A stretch of 64,000 nt of DNA. It comes from Pelagibius sp028280305 (lineage in GTDB: Bacteria; Pseudomonadota; Alphaproteobacteria; Kiloniellales; Kiloniellaceae). A program made the translations under genes and the position numbers. The stretch lies in assembly GCF_965233615.1 (NCBI RefSeq), contig NZ_OZ247495.1; one strand, given 5' to 3'. Under the pieces are notes generated by a model. That model saw only the letters and a program-made list of their open reading frames with translations. It was not told the origin of the DNA and did no database searches. Shown piece by piece: positions 17,529 to 25,514 of this stretch. Each line of letters starts with the position of its first letter. The stretch's first letter is position 1.

Positions 17529-17729
17529 TTAGCTCTGCTCTTTCTGCTTGGCGCTGGTGCAGATCCCCAGCAGGCGGTAGGCCGGGCAGAAGCCGACGAG
17601 AGCGGTACCGAGGGGGATGACGCCGATCCAGCCCCAGGGGGCTTGCGGGCCGACAAAAACGAGGGCGATCAACACGATGCCCAGTACGACACGCAGGCCG
17701 CGGTCCAGGGCGCCAACATTGCGGTTCAT
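17529..17729 (-). CDS. DUF2892 small membrane protein
   Basis: A 66-residue protein with two hydrophobic helices (LRVVLGIVLIALVFVG and WGWIGVIPLGTALVG), followed by the conserved F-C-P-A-Y-R-L-L-G segment. This is the DUF2892 pattern also fused to the rhodanese YgaP. Such proteins are commonly encoded with sulfide and sulfane-sulfur genes and may be a membrane anchor or sulfur channel, which is unproven. It is the first gene of the operon, 39 bases before the dioxygenase. A palindrome lies about 75 bases before its start. Confidence 0.85.
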   Translation of the reverse strand: MNRNVGALDRGLRVVLGIVLIALVFVGPQAPWGWIGVIPLGTALVGFCPAYRLLGICTSAKQKEQS

Positions 17730-17798
17730 CGATTGTCTCCTTTGAAAGGCGGGGATTCGGTTGCCTTGCGCCGGAGACTAGCGAAGCATCAAAGCCTT

Positions 17799-17819
17799 TT
17801 ATGTGACCAAGTCACCAAG
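17799..17819. promoter_or_regulatory. Possible Crp/Fnr-family operator
   Basis: A perfect inverted repeat GTGAC-CAA-GTCAC at 17803-17815 with T-rich and A-rich flanks. It lies in the 126-base gap between the Crp/Fnr-type gene and the DUF2892 gene, about 75 bases before the DUF2892 start codon. The half-site resembles TGTGA/TTGAC half-sites of this regulator family. That the neighbouring regulator binds it is inference. Confidence 0.5.
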
Positions 17820-17855
17820 GGGCGGGGCGCTCATTGGCCCTGGACTGGCAGGCGA

Positions 17856-18518
17856 TCACTCACCGGCAGTGAGCCGTGTCAGAGCCGTGGGGTCGTTGAG
17901 TTTTATCTGGCCGCGGGTCATCTCCAGCCAGCCGCGGCGCTGAAACTCCTTCAGGTGGCGGCTGATCACTTCCCGCGCACTGCCCAGCTCCACGGCCAGC
18001 TCCTGATGGGTGAGGGAAAGCCTGCCTTCGGGGTCGGCCAGCTCCGCCAGTTTCTGTGCCAGGCGCTTGTCGATGCGCTCAAAGGCCACCTCCTCGACCA
18101 CATGCAGCAGATCGGTAATGCGGCTGGAGTAGTCGGCGAAGACGAAGCGGCGGAACTCCGCCGAGCGCGCCATCATCTCGTCGAAAGTAGCCTTCGGGAC
18201 AGCGACCGCCTGTACCGGCGTCTCTGTAATGCCTTCGGCATTGTAGGTATCCTGGGACAGCAGGCAGGCCGTGGTCATGATGCAGCTCTCGCCGCCGGTA
18301 ACCCGATAGAGAACGATCTCCCTGCCGCCTGAGGATACCTGCTGGACCCTGACGGTGCCGTCGAGCAGCAGCAGGAAATTCTCGGCCGGCAGCCCCGGTG
18401 CGAAGACCGTCGTCTGGGCCGGCAATTCGACGAGCTGTGCAGATTCTGCGACCCGTTGCTGCTCGGCAGGAGTCAGCTTGGTCAGTTCCGGAAAGCGCGG
18501 GATCCAATCAAGCGGCAT
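17856..18518 (-). CDS. Crp/Fnr-family transcriptional regulator
   Basis: A 220-residue regulator: a cyclic-nucleotide-binding-like beta-roll (residues ~20-110), a dimer helix (~120-150) and a winged helix-turn-helix (LTHQELAVELGSAREVISRH, ~168-187). It lacks the N-terminal Cys cluster of Fnr. Instead it has two cysteines (Cys79 and Cys85, in ESCIMTTACLL) in the sensor domain. With the sulfide-oxidation operon starting just downstream, these might sense sulfane sulfur or redox state; this is inference. The start at 18518 gives a normal family length. Confidence 0.88.
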   Translation of the reverse strand: MPLDWIPRFPELTKLTPAEQQRVAESAQLVELPAQTTVFAPGLPAENFLLLLDGTVRVQQVSSGGREIVLYRVTGGESCIMTTACLLSQDTYNAEGITETPVQAVAVPKATFDEMMARSAEFRRFVFADYSSRITDLLHVVEEVAFERIDKRLAQKLAELADPEGRLSLTHQELAVELGSAREVISRHLKEFQRRGWLEMTRGQIKLNDPTALTRLTAGE

Positions 18519-18663
18519 GGCGGGCGAGGGGCTCCTGGGGTCTGACCGATGGCGACTGCGGTAAGGTCACACGATAACCCGTCAGGGTAAAGGGCGTCCG
18601 CCGGCTGTGACTGGCAGTGAGAAGACCGCCCCTGATATAAATCCCAGCGCCATAAACAGGAGG

Positions 18664-18699
18664 TCAATAAAGAAGGGGCGGCCCCGGAAGGACCGCCCC
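18664..18699 (-). terminator. Rho-independent terminator of the TRAP operon
   Basis: Read on the minus strand, a GGGGCGG...CCGCCCC stem is followed by TTCTTTATT. It starts about 24 bases after the stop codon of the TRAP binding-protein gene, where transcription from deoR or dctQ through dctP should end. Confidence 0.75.
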
Positions 18700-18722
18700 G
18701 ACAAAACGCTTTCCCGCAGAAG

Positions 18723-19820
18723 TCAGGAGTAGCGGTAGGGAACGCCGACCTTTTCCATCACGGCCGTGTATTCCTCGAAGATCTTCACCACGCGGGCGGC
18801 CCGGGGGCTGCTCTCGGCGATCTCCGTCCAGAAGCCCTTGGCGTCGGCCACGACCTGATCCCACTCCTCGGTCGGGATCGTGGTCAGCTCCATCTTGTCA
18901 CCTTCGGCGCGCAGCTGCGCTTCACCGCCCCAATACCAGACCTGGCGGTAGTAGTGCGACTGATCGATGGTGATCTTGAACAGCTCCTTCAGGTGATCGG
19001 GAACCTTCGCCCAGCTGTCGGTGTTGGCGAAGTAGGAGCCGCACCAGGCGCCGGTGACGTTGTTCAGAAGGGCATAGTTGCAGACGTCCGCCCAGCCCAC
19101 TTCGTAGGCTTCGGTGAAGCCGCACCAGGCAACGCCGTCCAGCTCACCGGTCTGCAGGGCAACTTCCACGTCGTCCCAGGGCACGGTCACCGGGATCAGG
19201 CCGTAGCGCGACAGGAAGCGGCCGGCAGTGGGAACGCCGAAGACGCGCTTGCCCTTCATGTCGGCGAGGGAGCGGATCGGATCCTTGGTGAAGATGTGAA
19301 GCGGGTCCCATGCGCCGGCGGAGATCCACTCGACCCCGTCGACTTCGCCGTAGGCTTCCGCCCAGATCTCGTTCAGGCCGTAACGGTCGAAGAGCACCGG
19401 CAGGTCGAGGCTGTAGCGGGTGGAGAAGGGGAAGTAGCCGCCGAAGACGCTGATGTCGACGGGGGAGGCCATGGTCGCATCATCACTCTGCACCGCGTCG
19501 ATGGTGCCGTTCTGCAAGGAGCGGAACAGCTCGCTGGTCGGCACCAACTGGTCGGCATAGTAAAGCTCGATCTCCATCTCACCGTTGGCCGCCTTGTTGA
19601 AGGCCTCGATCTGCGGCTTGATGACATGGGCGCCCAGCGGCGCGCCGGAGTAGGTCTGCAGGCGCCACTTGATGGGCCCGCTCTGCGACAGCACCGCCGG
19701 CGCCCCCAGAGTCGATGCCGCTGCCGCCGTGGCGCCACCGATGCTCGCCTTTTTCAGAAAGTCGCGCCGGTTTGTCTTGCCCGCCGCCTTCATGGTCTTG
19801 TTGTCGGTTTTCTTTGTCAT
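18723..19820 (-). CDS. TRAP transporter substrate-binding protein (DctP type), Tat-exported
   Basis: A 365-residue periplasmic binding protein. The N-terminus has a twin-arginine signal (NRRDFLKKASIGGA, about residues 17-30), so it is probably exported folded by Tat. The mature part has the DctP-family layout with MKGKRVFGVPTAGRFLSRYG carrying the usual carboxylate-binding Arg region, and FTEAYEVGWADVCNYALL later. It delivers a ligand to the DctQM pair encoded upstream. Organic or sugar acids are the usual ligands. Here the nearby deoR and glycerol-3-phosphate-type genes suggest a polyol-derived ligand, but this is inference. Confidence 0.9.
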   Translation of the reverse strand: MTKKTDNKTMKAAGKTNRRDFLKKASIGGATAAAASTLGAPAVLSQSGPIKWRLQTYSGAPLGAHVIKPQIEAFNKAANGEMEIELYYADQLVPTSELFRSLQNGTIDAVQSDDATMASPVDISVFGGYFPFSTRYSLDLPVLFDRYGLNEIWAEAYGEVDGVEWISAGAWDPLHIFTKDPIRSLADMKGKRVFGVPTAGRFLSRYGLIPVTVPWDDVEVALQTGELDGVAWCGFTEAYEVGWADVCNYALLNNVTGAWCGSYFANTDSWAKVPDHLKELFKITIDQSHYYRQVWYWGGEAQLRAEGDKMELTTIPTEEWDQVVADAKGFWTEIAESSPRAARVVKIFEEYTAVMEKVGVPYRYS

Positions 19821-19899
19821 TCCTTGCTCCTGTTCGTCAGTTTCTCTCTGCTATCGTTTGACCTTCTCACTAGGGTCAGTCATTCCCCCTTGCCTGCTG

Positions 19900-21222
19900 T
19901 CACTTTCCGTAAACGTAATCGGGAAGCCAGAGCGCAAGCTGGGGAAAGGCCATCACCAATGCCAGCGCCAGCGTCATCACCAGGACGAAGGGGATGATGG
20001 ATCGGTAGATATCGATCAGCGTTATTTCCTTCGGTGCCATCGCCCGCATCAGAAAGAGGTTGTAGCCGAAGGGGGGCGTCATGTAGGCGATCTGACAGGT
20101 GATGGTGTAGAGCACGCCGTACCAGATCAGATCGAAGCCCAGCACTTTGACAAGCGGCACGTAGAGCGGCGCGACGATCACCAGCATGGCGGTGTCGTCC
20201 AGGAACATGCCCATCAGCAGATAGGAAAGCTGCATCATGATCAGCACTTCCCAGGGCGACAGGTTCCAGCGCGTGATGAAGAGGGACTCGATGGCGCGCG
20301 CCGCGCCGATACCGTCGAAGATGGCACCGAAAGCCAGGGCCGCCAGTATGATCCAGAGGAACATGCAGGAAATGCCCAGCGTCTTCCTCACCGTCTGGTG
20401 AAAGATCTGAAAGGTGAGGCGGCGCTTTGCAATGGCGGCCAGGGTGGCGCTGGTGGCGCCGACGGCCGAGCTTTCGACAAGGCTGGTAATGCCCATGACG
20501 AAAAGGCCGGTCATGAAGAAGAAAATCAGGAAAGGGATGATCCCGGCGCGCAGCAGCCGCAGCTTCTCGGCCATGGGAATGTCCAGTTCTTCCCTGGAGA
20601 GCGTCGGGCCGAGGTGCGGTTGGGCGCGGCAGCGTATCGCGATGTAGATGATGAAGAGGGCCGCCATCATCAGGCCGGGTATGGCTCCGGCCAGCCAGAG
20701 CTGGCCGACCGGTTGCCGGGCGATCATGCCGTAGAGCACAAGCACTACAGAGGGTGGCACCAGGATTCCAAGCGACGAGCCCGCTTGCACTACACCGGTG
20801 ATCATCACCTTGTCGTAGCCGCGGCGCAGCATCTCCGGCAGTGCGATACTGGCGCCGATCGCCATGCCTGCGACGCTGAGGCCGTTCATCGCCGAGATGA
20901 CCACCATCAGGCCGATGGTGCCGATGGCAAGGCCGCCCTTTATGTTCCCGAACCAGACGTGGAACATCTTGTAGAGGTCTTCGGCGATGCGTGTTTCGGA
21001 GAGGATGTAGCCCATGTAGATGAACAGGGGCAGGGTCAGCAGCGGAAACCAGTTGAACAGCTTGAAGGCGGCGTTGAAGGGCATTTCGATGGCGCCCTCG
21101 CCGTAGAGCAGCAGCGCCGCCGATGCGGCGACAAAGCCGATGGCCGCAAAGACCCGCTGCCCCATCAGGAGCATTACGAGCATCGTCGCGAACATCGTAA
21201 TGGCGATGAGTTCGTGGCTCAT
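19900..21222 (-). CDS. TRAP transporter large permease (DctM)
   Basis: A 440-residue polytopic protein with the ~12 helices of the DctM subunit, which uses the sodium gradient to import the ligand handed over by DctP. The segments GASIALPEMLRRGYDKVMIT, AGSSLGILVPPSVVLVLYG and TPPFGYNLFLMRAMAP are strongly conserved in the family. Its start overlaps the dctQ stop by 4 bases (ATGA), implying translational coupling. The binding-protein gene follows after 79 bases. Confidence 0.92.
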   Translation of the reverse strand: MSHELIAITMFATMLVMLLMGQRVFAAIGFVAASAALLLYGEGAIEMPFNAAFKLFNWFPLLTLPLFIYMGYILSETRIAEDLYKMFHVWFGNIKGGLAIGTIGLMVVISAMNGLSVAGMAIGASIALPEMLRRGYDKVMITGVVQAGSSLGILVPPSVVLVLYGMIARQPVGQLWLAGAIPGLMMAALFIIYIAIRCRAQPHLGPTLSREELDIPMAEKLRLLRAGIIPFLIFFFMTGLFVMGITSLVESSAVGATSATLAAIAKRRLTFQIFHQTVRKTLGISCMFLWIILAALAFGAIFDGIGAARAIESLFITRWNLSPWEVLIMMQLSYLLMGMFLDDTAMLVIVAPLYVPLVKVLGFDLIWYGVLYTITCQIAYMTPPFGYNLFLMRAMAPKEITLIDIYRSIIPFVLVMTLALALVMAFPQLALWLPDYVYGK

Positions 21223-21731
21223 TGCACCGACTCCCCCTTCGCCTTGGCGAAGTCCTTAAAGAACATGGAGACGGCTTGCAGCAGCATCAAAATGATGCCG
21301 GCCACCATGATGACCTTGATCGGGATCATGGAGGGGTTCCACATGGAGAAATTGCGCTGGTCGTATTTGATCGCATAGGCGGTGCTGGAGATCGATCCGA
21401 CCAAAAGGCAGATCAGATAGAACACCAGGAAGAAGCTGGTGAAGGCGTCCATCCGCGCCTTGCCTCTCTCTGAGAAGCGGTCGTAGAGCAGGTCCATTCG
21501 GACGTGATCGCCGAGCTGCAGGGAGTAGGCGCCGCCGCAGATGTAATAGGCCGCCAGAATGAACTGGGCCATCTCGATGGCCCAGTGGATCGGTATGTCG
21601 AGAATGTTTCTGGTGATGGCATTCACCAGGAGAACGCCGATCATGGCGACGATGAGATACATCGTCACGATGCCGATCTTCTCCGAGATGGAATCGATGT
21701 ACTTCACATATAGCTTTATTGCTCTCGGCAA
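21219..21731 (-). CDS. TRAP transporter small permease (DctQ)
   Basis: A 170-residue protein with four hydrophobic helices, the DctQ subunit that pairs with DctM. The stretch IHWAIEMAQFILAAYYICGGAYSLQLGDHVRMDLLYDRF has the conserved glycine-rich turn and charged loop (shown here in outline as G-D-H-V-R-M-D). It begins 94 bases after the deoR-type regulator gene in the same direction, so regulator and transporter may share a transcript. The start at 21731 is an ATG; no other good start is nearby. Confidence 0.88.
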   Translation of the reverse strand: MPRAIKLYVKYIDSISEKIGIVTMYLIVAMIGVLLVNAITRNILDIPIHWAIEMAQFILAAYYICGGAYSLQLGDHVRMDLLYDRFSERGKARMDAFTSFFLVFYLICLLVGSISSTAYAIKYDQRNFSMWNPSMIPIKVIMVAGIILMLLQAVSMFFKDFAKAKGESVQ

Positions 21732-21825
21732 TGCCCGAAACCCCCTGCAGCCCCGATCTGGATTTGCGCCAACCCGCGGTTTCTTCTTCTTCTCCCAGGT
21801 CTGCGCCTTTTTGACGTCCGCAATA

Positions 21826-22581
21826 TCATCGCACTGTTGTCTTTGCCGCCGCCAACACTTTCTGCATTTCCGGCCCCGGCGGTTTGTCCGTAACCAGGGT
21901 TTGTATGCGCTCCAACGGGCACACCCTGAAGCTGCCTTTGCGCCCGAACTTCGTCGAATCGGCGAGAACGACCGCTTCTCCGGCGTTGTCGATCATGGCG
22001 CGGGCGATCTGGGCTTCGTCAAAATTGAAGTCCATCGCGCCTTCCCGGCTGTCGAGGGCGCCGACGGTAATGACGGCATAATCGGCGCGGAAGCTGGCGA
22101 TCTGTTCGATGGTCGTCGGCCCCACGGTTTCGCGGTTGTCGCCGTCGAAGCGGCCGCCAAGCAGAAAAACACTGGACCGGTTGTCCGCCGACGCCATGGT
22201 CTCGGCGATCCGCGAGGCGTTGGTGACCACCGTCAGCCCGCTTACCTTGGCGAGTTCCTGCGCGCACATCAGAGTTGTCGACCCGGTATCGATGAAGAGT
22301 GTCTGGCCGGGCGAAAACAGCGCCGCCGCCTTCGCGGCAATCGCGCGTTTGGCGGCTGCGTTCTGTGCCATCCGCTCGCGGAACGGCCCCTCGGCGCCGT
22401 CGCGCGGCAGGCGGGCGCCGCCATGGAACTTTTGGACCGTGCCGGCCTCGGCAAGGGCGCTCAGATCGCGGCGAATGGTTTCGTGCGAGGTATCGAAGCG
22501 GACGGCCAGGTCGTCGACCGTGACCTGCCGCTGCTTTTGCACCAGCTCGGCTATCCGCGCTTGCCGTATTCTCGGCCGCAT
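21826..22581 (-). CDS. DeoR/GlpR-family transcriptional repressor
   Basis: A 251-residue DeoR-type repressor. The N-terminal winged helix (RIRQARIAELVQKQRQVTV, then VRFDTSHETIRRDLSALAEA with the family signature) is followed by a sugar-phosphate-sensing domain (FIDTGSTTLMCAQEL, VVTNASRIAE, LLGGRFDGDNRETVGP). GlpR relatives respond to glycerol-3-phosphate. The gene is divergent from a glycerol-3-phosphate dehydrogenase-like and kinase operon and upstream of a TRAP system. It probably controls both from the AT-rich 257-base gap. Confidence 0.9.
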   Translation of the reverse strand: MRPRIRQARIAELVQKQRQVTVDDLAVRFDTSHETIRRDLSALAEAGTVQKFHGGARLPRDGAEGPFRERMAQNAAAKRAIAAKAAALFSPGQTLFIDTGSTTLMCAQELAKVSGLTVVTNASRIAETMASADNRSSVFLLGGRFDGDNRETVGPTTIEQIASFRADYAVITVGALDSREGAMDFNFDEAQIARAMIDNAGEAVVLADSTKFGRKGSFRVCPLERIQTLVTDKPPGPEMQKVLAAAKTTVR

Positions 22582-22749
22582 TTCCGAACCCCCGTCACTC
22601 CCGAACCCCCGCGCCGCAGCTTGGCGGTTGCGCCGCCCAAAGCACTCAGCTTGCCATTTCTGACTATAAGTGCACTGACTGAATTCACATAAATTACATT
22701 AACTTATTGATTTATATTGTAAATAATTCAGACTACAGATAATCGAAAC

Positions 22750-22778
22750 TTGACCGTTCGGTCATTTGTTTTTAGGCT
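22750..22778 (+). promoter_or_regulatory. Candidate promoter with embedded palindrome
   Basis: A TTGACC box at 22750-22755 is separated by 17 bases from TAGGCT, a plausible -35/-10 pair for the plus-strand flavoprotein operon. A perfect palindrome TGACCG-TTCGGTCA-type (14 bases, 22751-22764) overlaps the -35, as expected for a repressor site. The upstream 22660-22740 stretch is strikingly AT-rich. Which regulator binds is not known. Confidence 0.45.
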
Positions 22779-22838
22779 AGCCGTCTCACGGGAATGGCAC
22801 AAGCCCCAAAACTTGCCCAGAGGGTCTGGAGACCGGTC

Positions 22839-24248
22839 ATGCCGAGTGCGCCACCGGAAAGCGAAGAATATTTTGATGTCGCGGTGATCGGCGCCGGCGT
22901 CGTCGGCTGCGCCATTGCGCGGCGCTTCACGCTTGAGGGCGCGCGGGTCGTTGTGATCGAGAAGGCCGTCGATATTCTCGACGGTGCCAGCAAGGGTAAC
23001 AGCGGCATCCTTCACACCGGTTTCGATGCGCCGGTCGGTTCTCTCGAACAGCGCTGCATCGCAGCGGGCTACCGGGAATACCTCGACATCAAGGACCGGC
23101 TCGGGCTCTCGGTTCTCAAGACCGGCGCGCTGGTACTGGCCTGGACTGAGGAAGAAGAAGCGCGGCTCGAAGCCTTAATGGAACAGGCGAGCGCCAACGG
23201 TGTCGACGATGTCGAGCGGCTCGGCGTCACGGAGATACGGGCGCGGGAACCCGGCCTTTCCGATCGGCTGAGAGGCGGGTTTTCAGTGCCGCGGGAATAC
23301 ATCATCGATCCCTGGACCGCACCGCACAGTTATCTGCTGCAGGCGCTTGAGAACGGCGCCCGGCTGCTGCGCCGCGCAGAAGTGTTGGATGGCGGCTTTG
23401 ACGGTTCGGCCTGGCGCCTGGAGACGTCGCGCGGCGCGGTCAGGGCGAGCACGGTGATCAATGCCGCGGGGCTCTATGGCGACCATGTCGACCAGCGGCT
23501 TCTGCAGGCAAGCAGCTATGCCATTCGCCCGCGCAAGGGCCAGTTCGTGGTCTTCGACAAGGCGGCTGCTGCGCTGCTGTCGGCGATCCTGCTGCCGGTG
23601 CCGACGGCGACGACCAAGGGCATCGTGGTCTGCAAGACAAGTTACGGCAACGTGCTCGTCGGTCCGACGGCCGAGGAGCAGGAGAGCCGTGACGAAGCCG
23701 GCGTCGATCACGAGACCCTTGCCGCCTTGCAGCGGCGCGGCATTGAAATCCTGCCCGGCCTGGCCGACTTCGAGGTGACGGCGACCTATGCCGGCCTGCG
23801 CCCCGCCACCGCCGATAAGGATTATCAGATCAAAGACCACCCGGCGCAGCGCTACATCTCCGTCGGCGGCATTCGCTCGACCGGTCTCTCGGCGGCGTTG
23901 GGCATCGCCCGTCATGTCTTCGATCTCTATGGGCAGTTCGGGGGCCGGCATCAGCCTCCGGAAACGCCGCACTGGCCCAAGGTCAGCCCGATTGCGGAAT
24001 ACCAGAACCGCGGCTGGACCGAACCGGGCAATGCCGGGGTGGTCTGCCATTGCGAACTGGTGACCCGCCGCGAAATCGAGGAGGCGCTGAACGGACCGCT
24101 TGCTGCAGGCAGCCTGCCCGGCCTGAAGCGCCGGACCCGGGCGACGATGGGTCGTTGCCAGGGATTCTACTGCCTCGGTGAACTGGCCGAGATCACCGAG
24201 GGACGGTTCGAAAGGCCTCTGGCAACAGCCTATGACAGCAATTCCTGA
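22839..24248 (+). CDS. FAD-dependent glycerol-3-phosphate dehydrogenase-like oxidoreductase with [2Fe-2S] domain (GlpA-like)
   Basis: A 469-residue flavoprotein. The FAD motif is in VAVIGAGVVGCAIARRF (about residues 14-30), followed by the DAO/GlpD fold. The last ~70 residues hold a BFD-like iron-sulfur domain with Cys pairs in VCHCELVTRREIEEAL and GRCQGFYCLGEL, as in GlpA of the anaerobic GlpABC enzyme. It probably oxidises glycerol-3-phosphate or a similar 2-hydroxy acid. I chose ATG 22839, with GGAG 8 bases before it; an ATG at 22794 is possible. The next gene overlaps it by 17 bases. Confidence 0.87.
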   Translation: MPSAPPESEEYFDVAVIGAGVVGCAIARRFTLEGARVVVIEKAVDILDGASKGNSGILHTGFDAPVGSLEQRCIAAGYREYLDIKDRLGLSVLKTGALVLAWTEEEEARLEALMEQASANGVDDVERLGVTEIRAREPGLSDRLRGGFSVPREYIIDPWTAPHSYLLQALENGARLLRRAEVLDGGFDGSAWRLETSRGAVRASTVINAAGLYGDHVDQRLLQASSYAIRPRKGQFVVFDKAAAALLSAILLPVPTATTKGIVVCKTSYGNVLVGPTAEEQESRDEAGVDHETLAALQRRGIEILPGLADFEVTATYAGLRPATADKDYQIKDHPAQRYISVGGIRSTGLSAALGIARHVFDLYGQFGGRHQPPETPHWPKVSPIAEYQNRGWTEPGNAGVVCHCELVTRREIEEALNGPLAAGSLPGLKRRTRATMGRCQGFYCLGELAEITEGRFERPLATAYDSNS

Positions 24249-25497
24249 GCATGCCGGAGGACTGCCGGGCGCCTGCGATGTTGCCATCGTCGGCGGCGGT
24301 CCGGCGGGTCTCGGCGCGGCCCTGCGCCTGAAACACCTCGGGATCGAGGCCATCGTGCTGGATCGCGAGGCCGAAGCCGGCGGCATCCCGCGCCACTGCG
24401 GCCACTATCCTTTCGGCATGCGGGAGTTTCACCGCATCCTGAAGGGGCCGGACTACGCGCGGCGCCTGGTGCAAGCAGCGAAACAGGCTGGTGTTGCGAT
24501 CTTCACGCAAACCAGCGTCGTGGCTTTGGATCCTGGGCCCTGCCTGACCGTGACGACACCGGACGGTAGAGCTGAAATTCGGGCCAAGCGGATTCTGCTT
24601 TCTACCGGGGTGCGTGAACGCAGCCGGGCGGGCCGCCTGGTCGGCGGCCAGCGGCCCTGGGGCGTCCTCTCGACCGGGGCGCTGCAATCCATGGTCTATC
24701 TGAAGGGCAGGCGGCCCTTTGAGCGTCCGGTGATTGTGGGCAGCGAGTTGGTCTCCTTTTCCGCGATCCTGACCTGCCGCCATGCCGGCATCCGGCCTGT
24801 GGCGATGGTGGAGGCCAACGACCGGGTGACCGCCTGGTGGTTCGCCGCCGGGTTGCCGCGCCTGACCGGTGTTCCGCTTCACCTCAACAGCCGGGTGTTG
24901 CGCGTTGTCGGGGATCAGCGGGTCGAGGCGGTGGAATTGCAGAACGGCGCCGGCGCGTCGCGTCTTATCGAAGCCGACGGAGTCATCTTCAGCGGCCAGT
25001 TCCTGCCGGAGGCGACGCTGCCGCGTGCGGCGGGACTGACGATCGATCCGGGCAGCGGTGGCCCGGCGGTCGATCAGTACGGGCGTTGTTCCGACCCGGC
25101 GGTCTTTGCCGCCGGCAACCTGCTGCGTCCGGTGGAGACAGCCGGCTGGTCGTGGCAGGAGGGAGTCTTTGCTGCAGACAGGATCGCGGCAAGCCTCGCG
25201 GGGCAACTGTCCGAAAGGCAGGGGGCGATAGAAATGCGGGTTCACGGTGATGCGGCGGTCAAGTTCGTGCTGCCGCAGCGTCTGGCGTTGCCCGTGCTGC
25301 CAGGTGCTATGAGGAACCTTCAGCTTCGGGCCAAGCGGCCCTTCCACGGCACCCTGTCTGTCCGGCAGAACGGCAGGACCCTGTGGTCGGGCCGGCGGTC
25401 CGGCCGTCCGGAGCGTCGTATCCTTTTGCCCTTGGCGCCGATTGCCGAAAAAGCGGTTCCAGGTACCATCGAGATCGACCTGCAGGAAGAGTTCTAA
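24232..25497 (+). CDS. FAD/NAD(P)-dependent oxidoreductase, partner of the GlpA-like protein
   Basis: A 421-residue flavoprotein of the pyridine nucleotide-disulfide type. The FAD motif VAIVGGGPAGLGAALRL is at about residues 15-31, with HCGHYPFGMREFHR after it and the second nucleotide motif near residue 170. The last ~90 residues (from about VKFVLPQRLALPVLPG) look like an added beta-rich tail. Proteins of this type (HcnB/SoxA/OoxA-like) pair with a GlpA-like subunit as heteromeric dehydrogenases. Its start lies inside the preceding gene, and the kinase reading frame begins 17 bases after its end, so this is one operon. The substrate is not certain. Confidence 0.83.
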   Translation: MTAIPEHAGGLPGACDVAIVGGGPAGLGAALRLKHLGIEAIVLDREAEAGGIPRHCGHYPFGMREFHRILKGPDYARRLVQAAKQAGVAIFTQTSVVALDPGPCLTVTTPDGRAEIRAKRILLSTGVRERSRAGRLVGGQRPWGVLSTGALQSMVYLKGRRPFERPVIVGSELVSFSAILTCRHAGIRPVAMVEANDRVTAWWFAAGLPRLTGVPLHLNSRVLRVVGDQRVEAVELQNGAGASRLIEADGVIFSGQFLPEATLPRAAGLTIDPGSGGPAVDQYGRCSDPAVFAAGNLLRPVETAGWSWQEGVFAADRIAASLAGQLSERQGAIEMRVHGDAAVKFVLPQRLALPVLPGAMRNLQLRAKRPFHGTLSVRQNGRTLWSGRRSGRPERRILLPLAPIAEKAVPGTIEIDLQEEF

Positions 25498-25514
25498 GTC
25501 GGGGGTTCGCGAAT

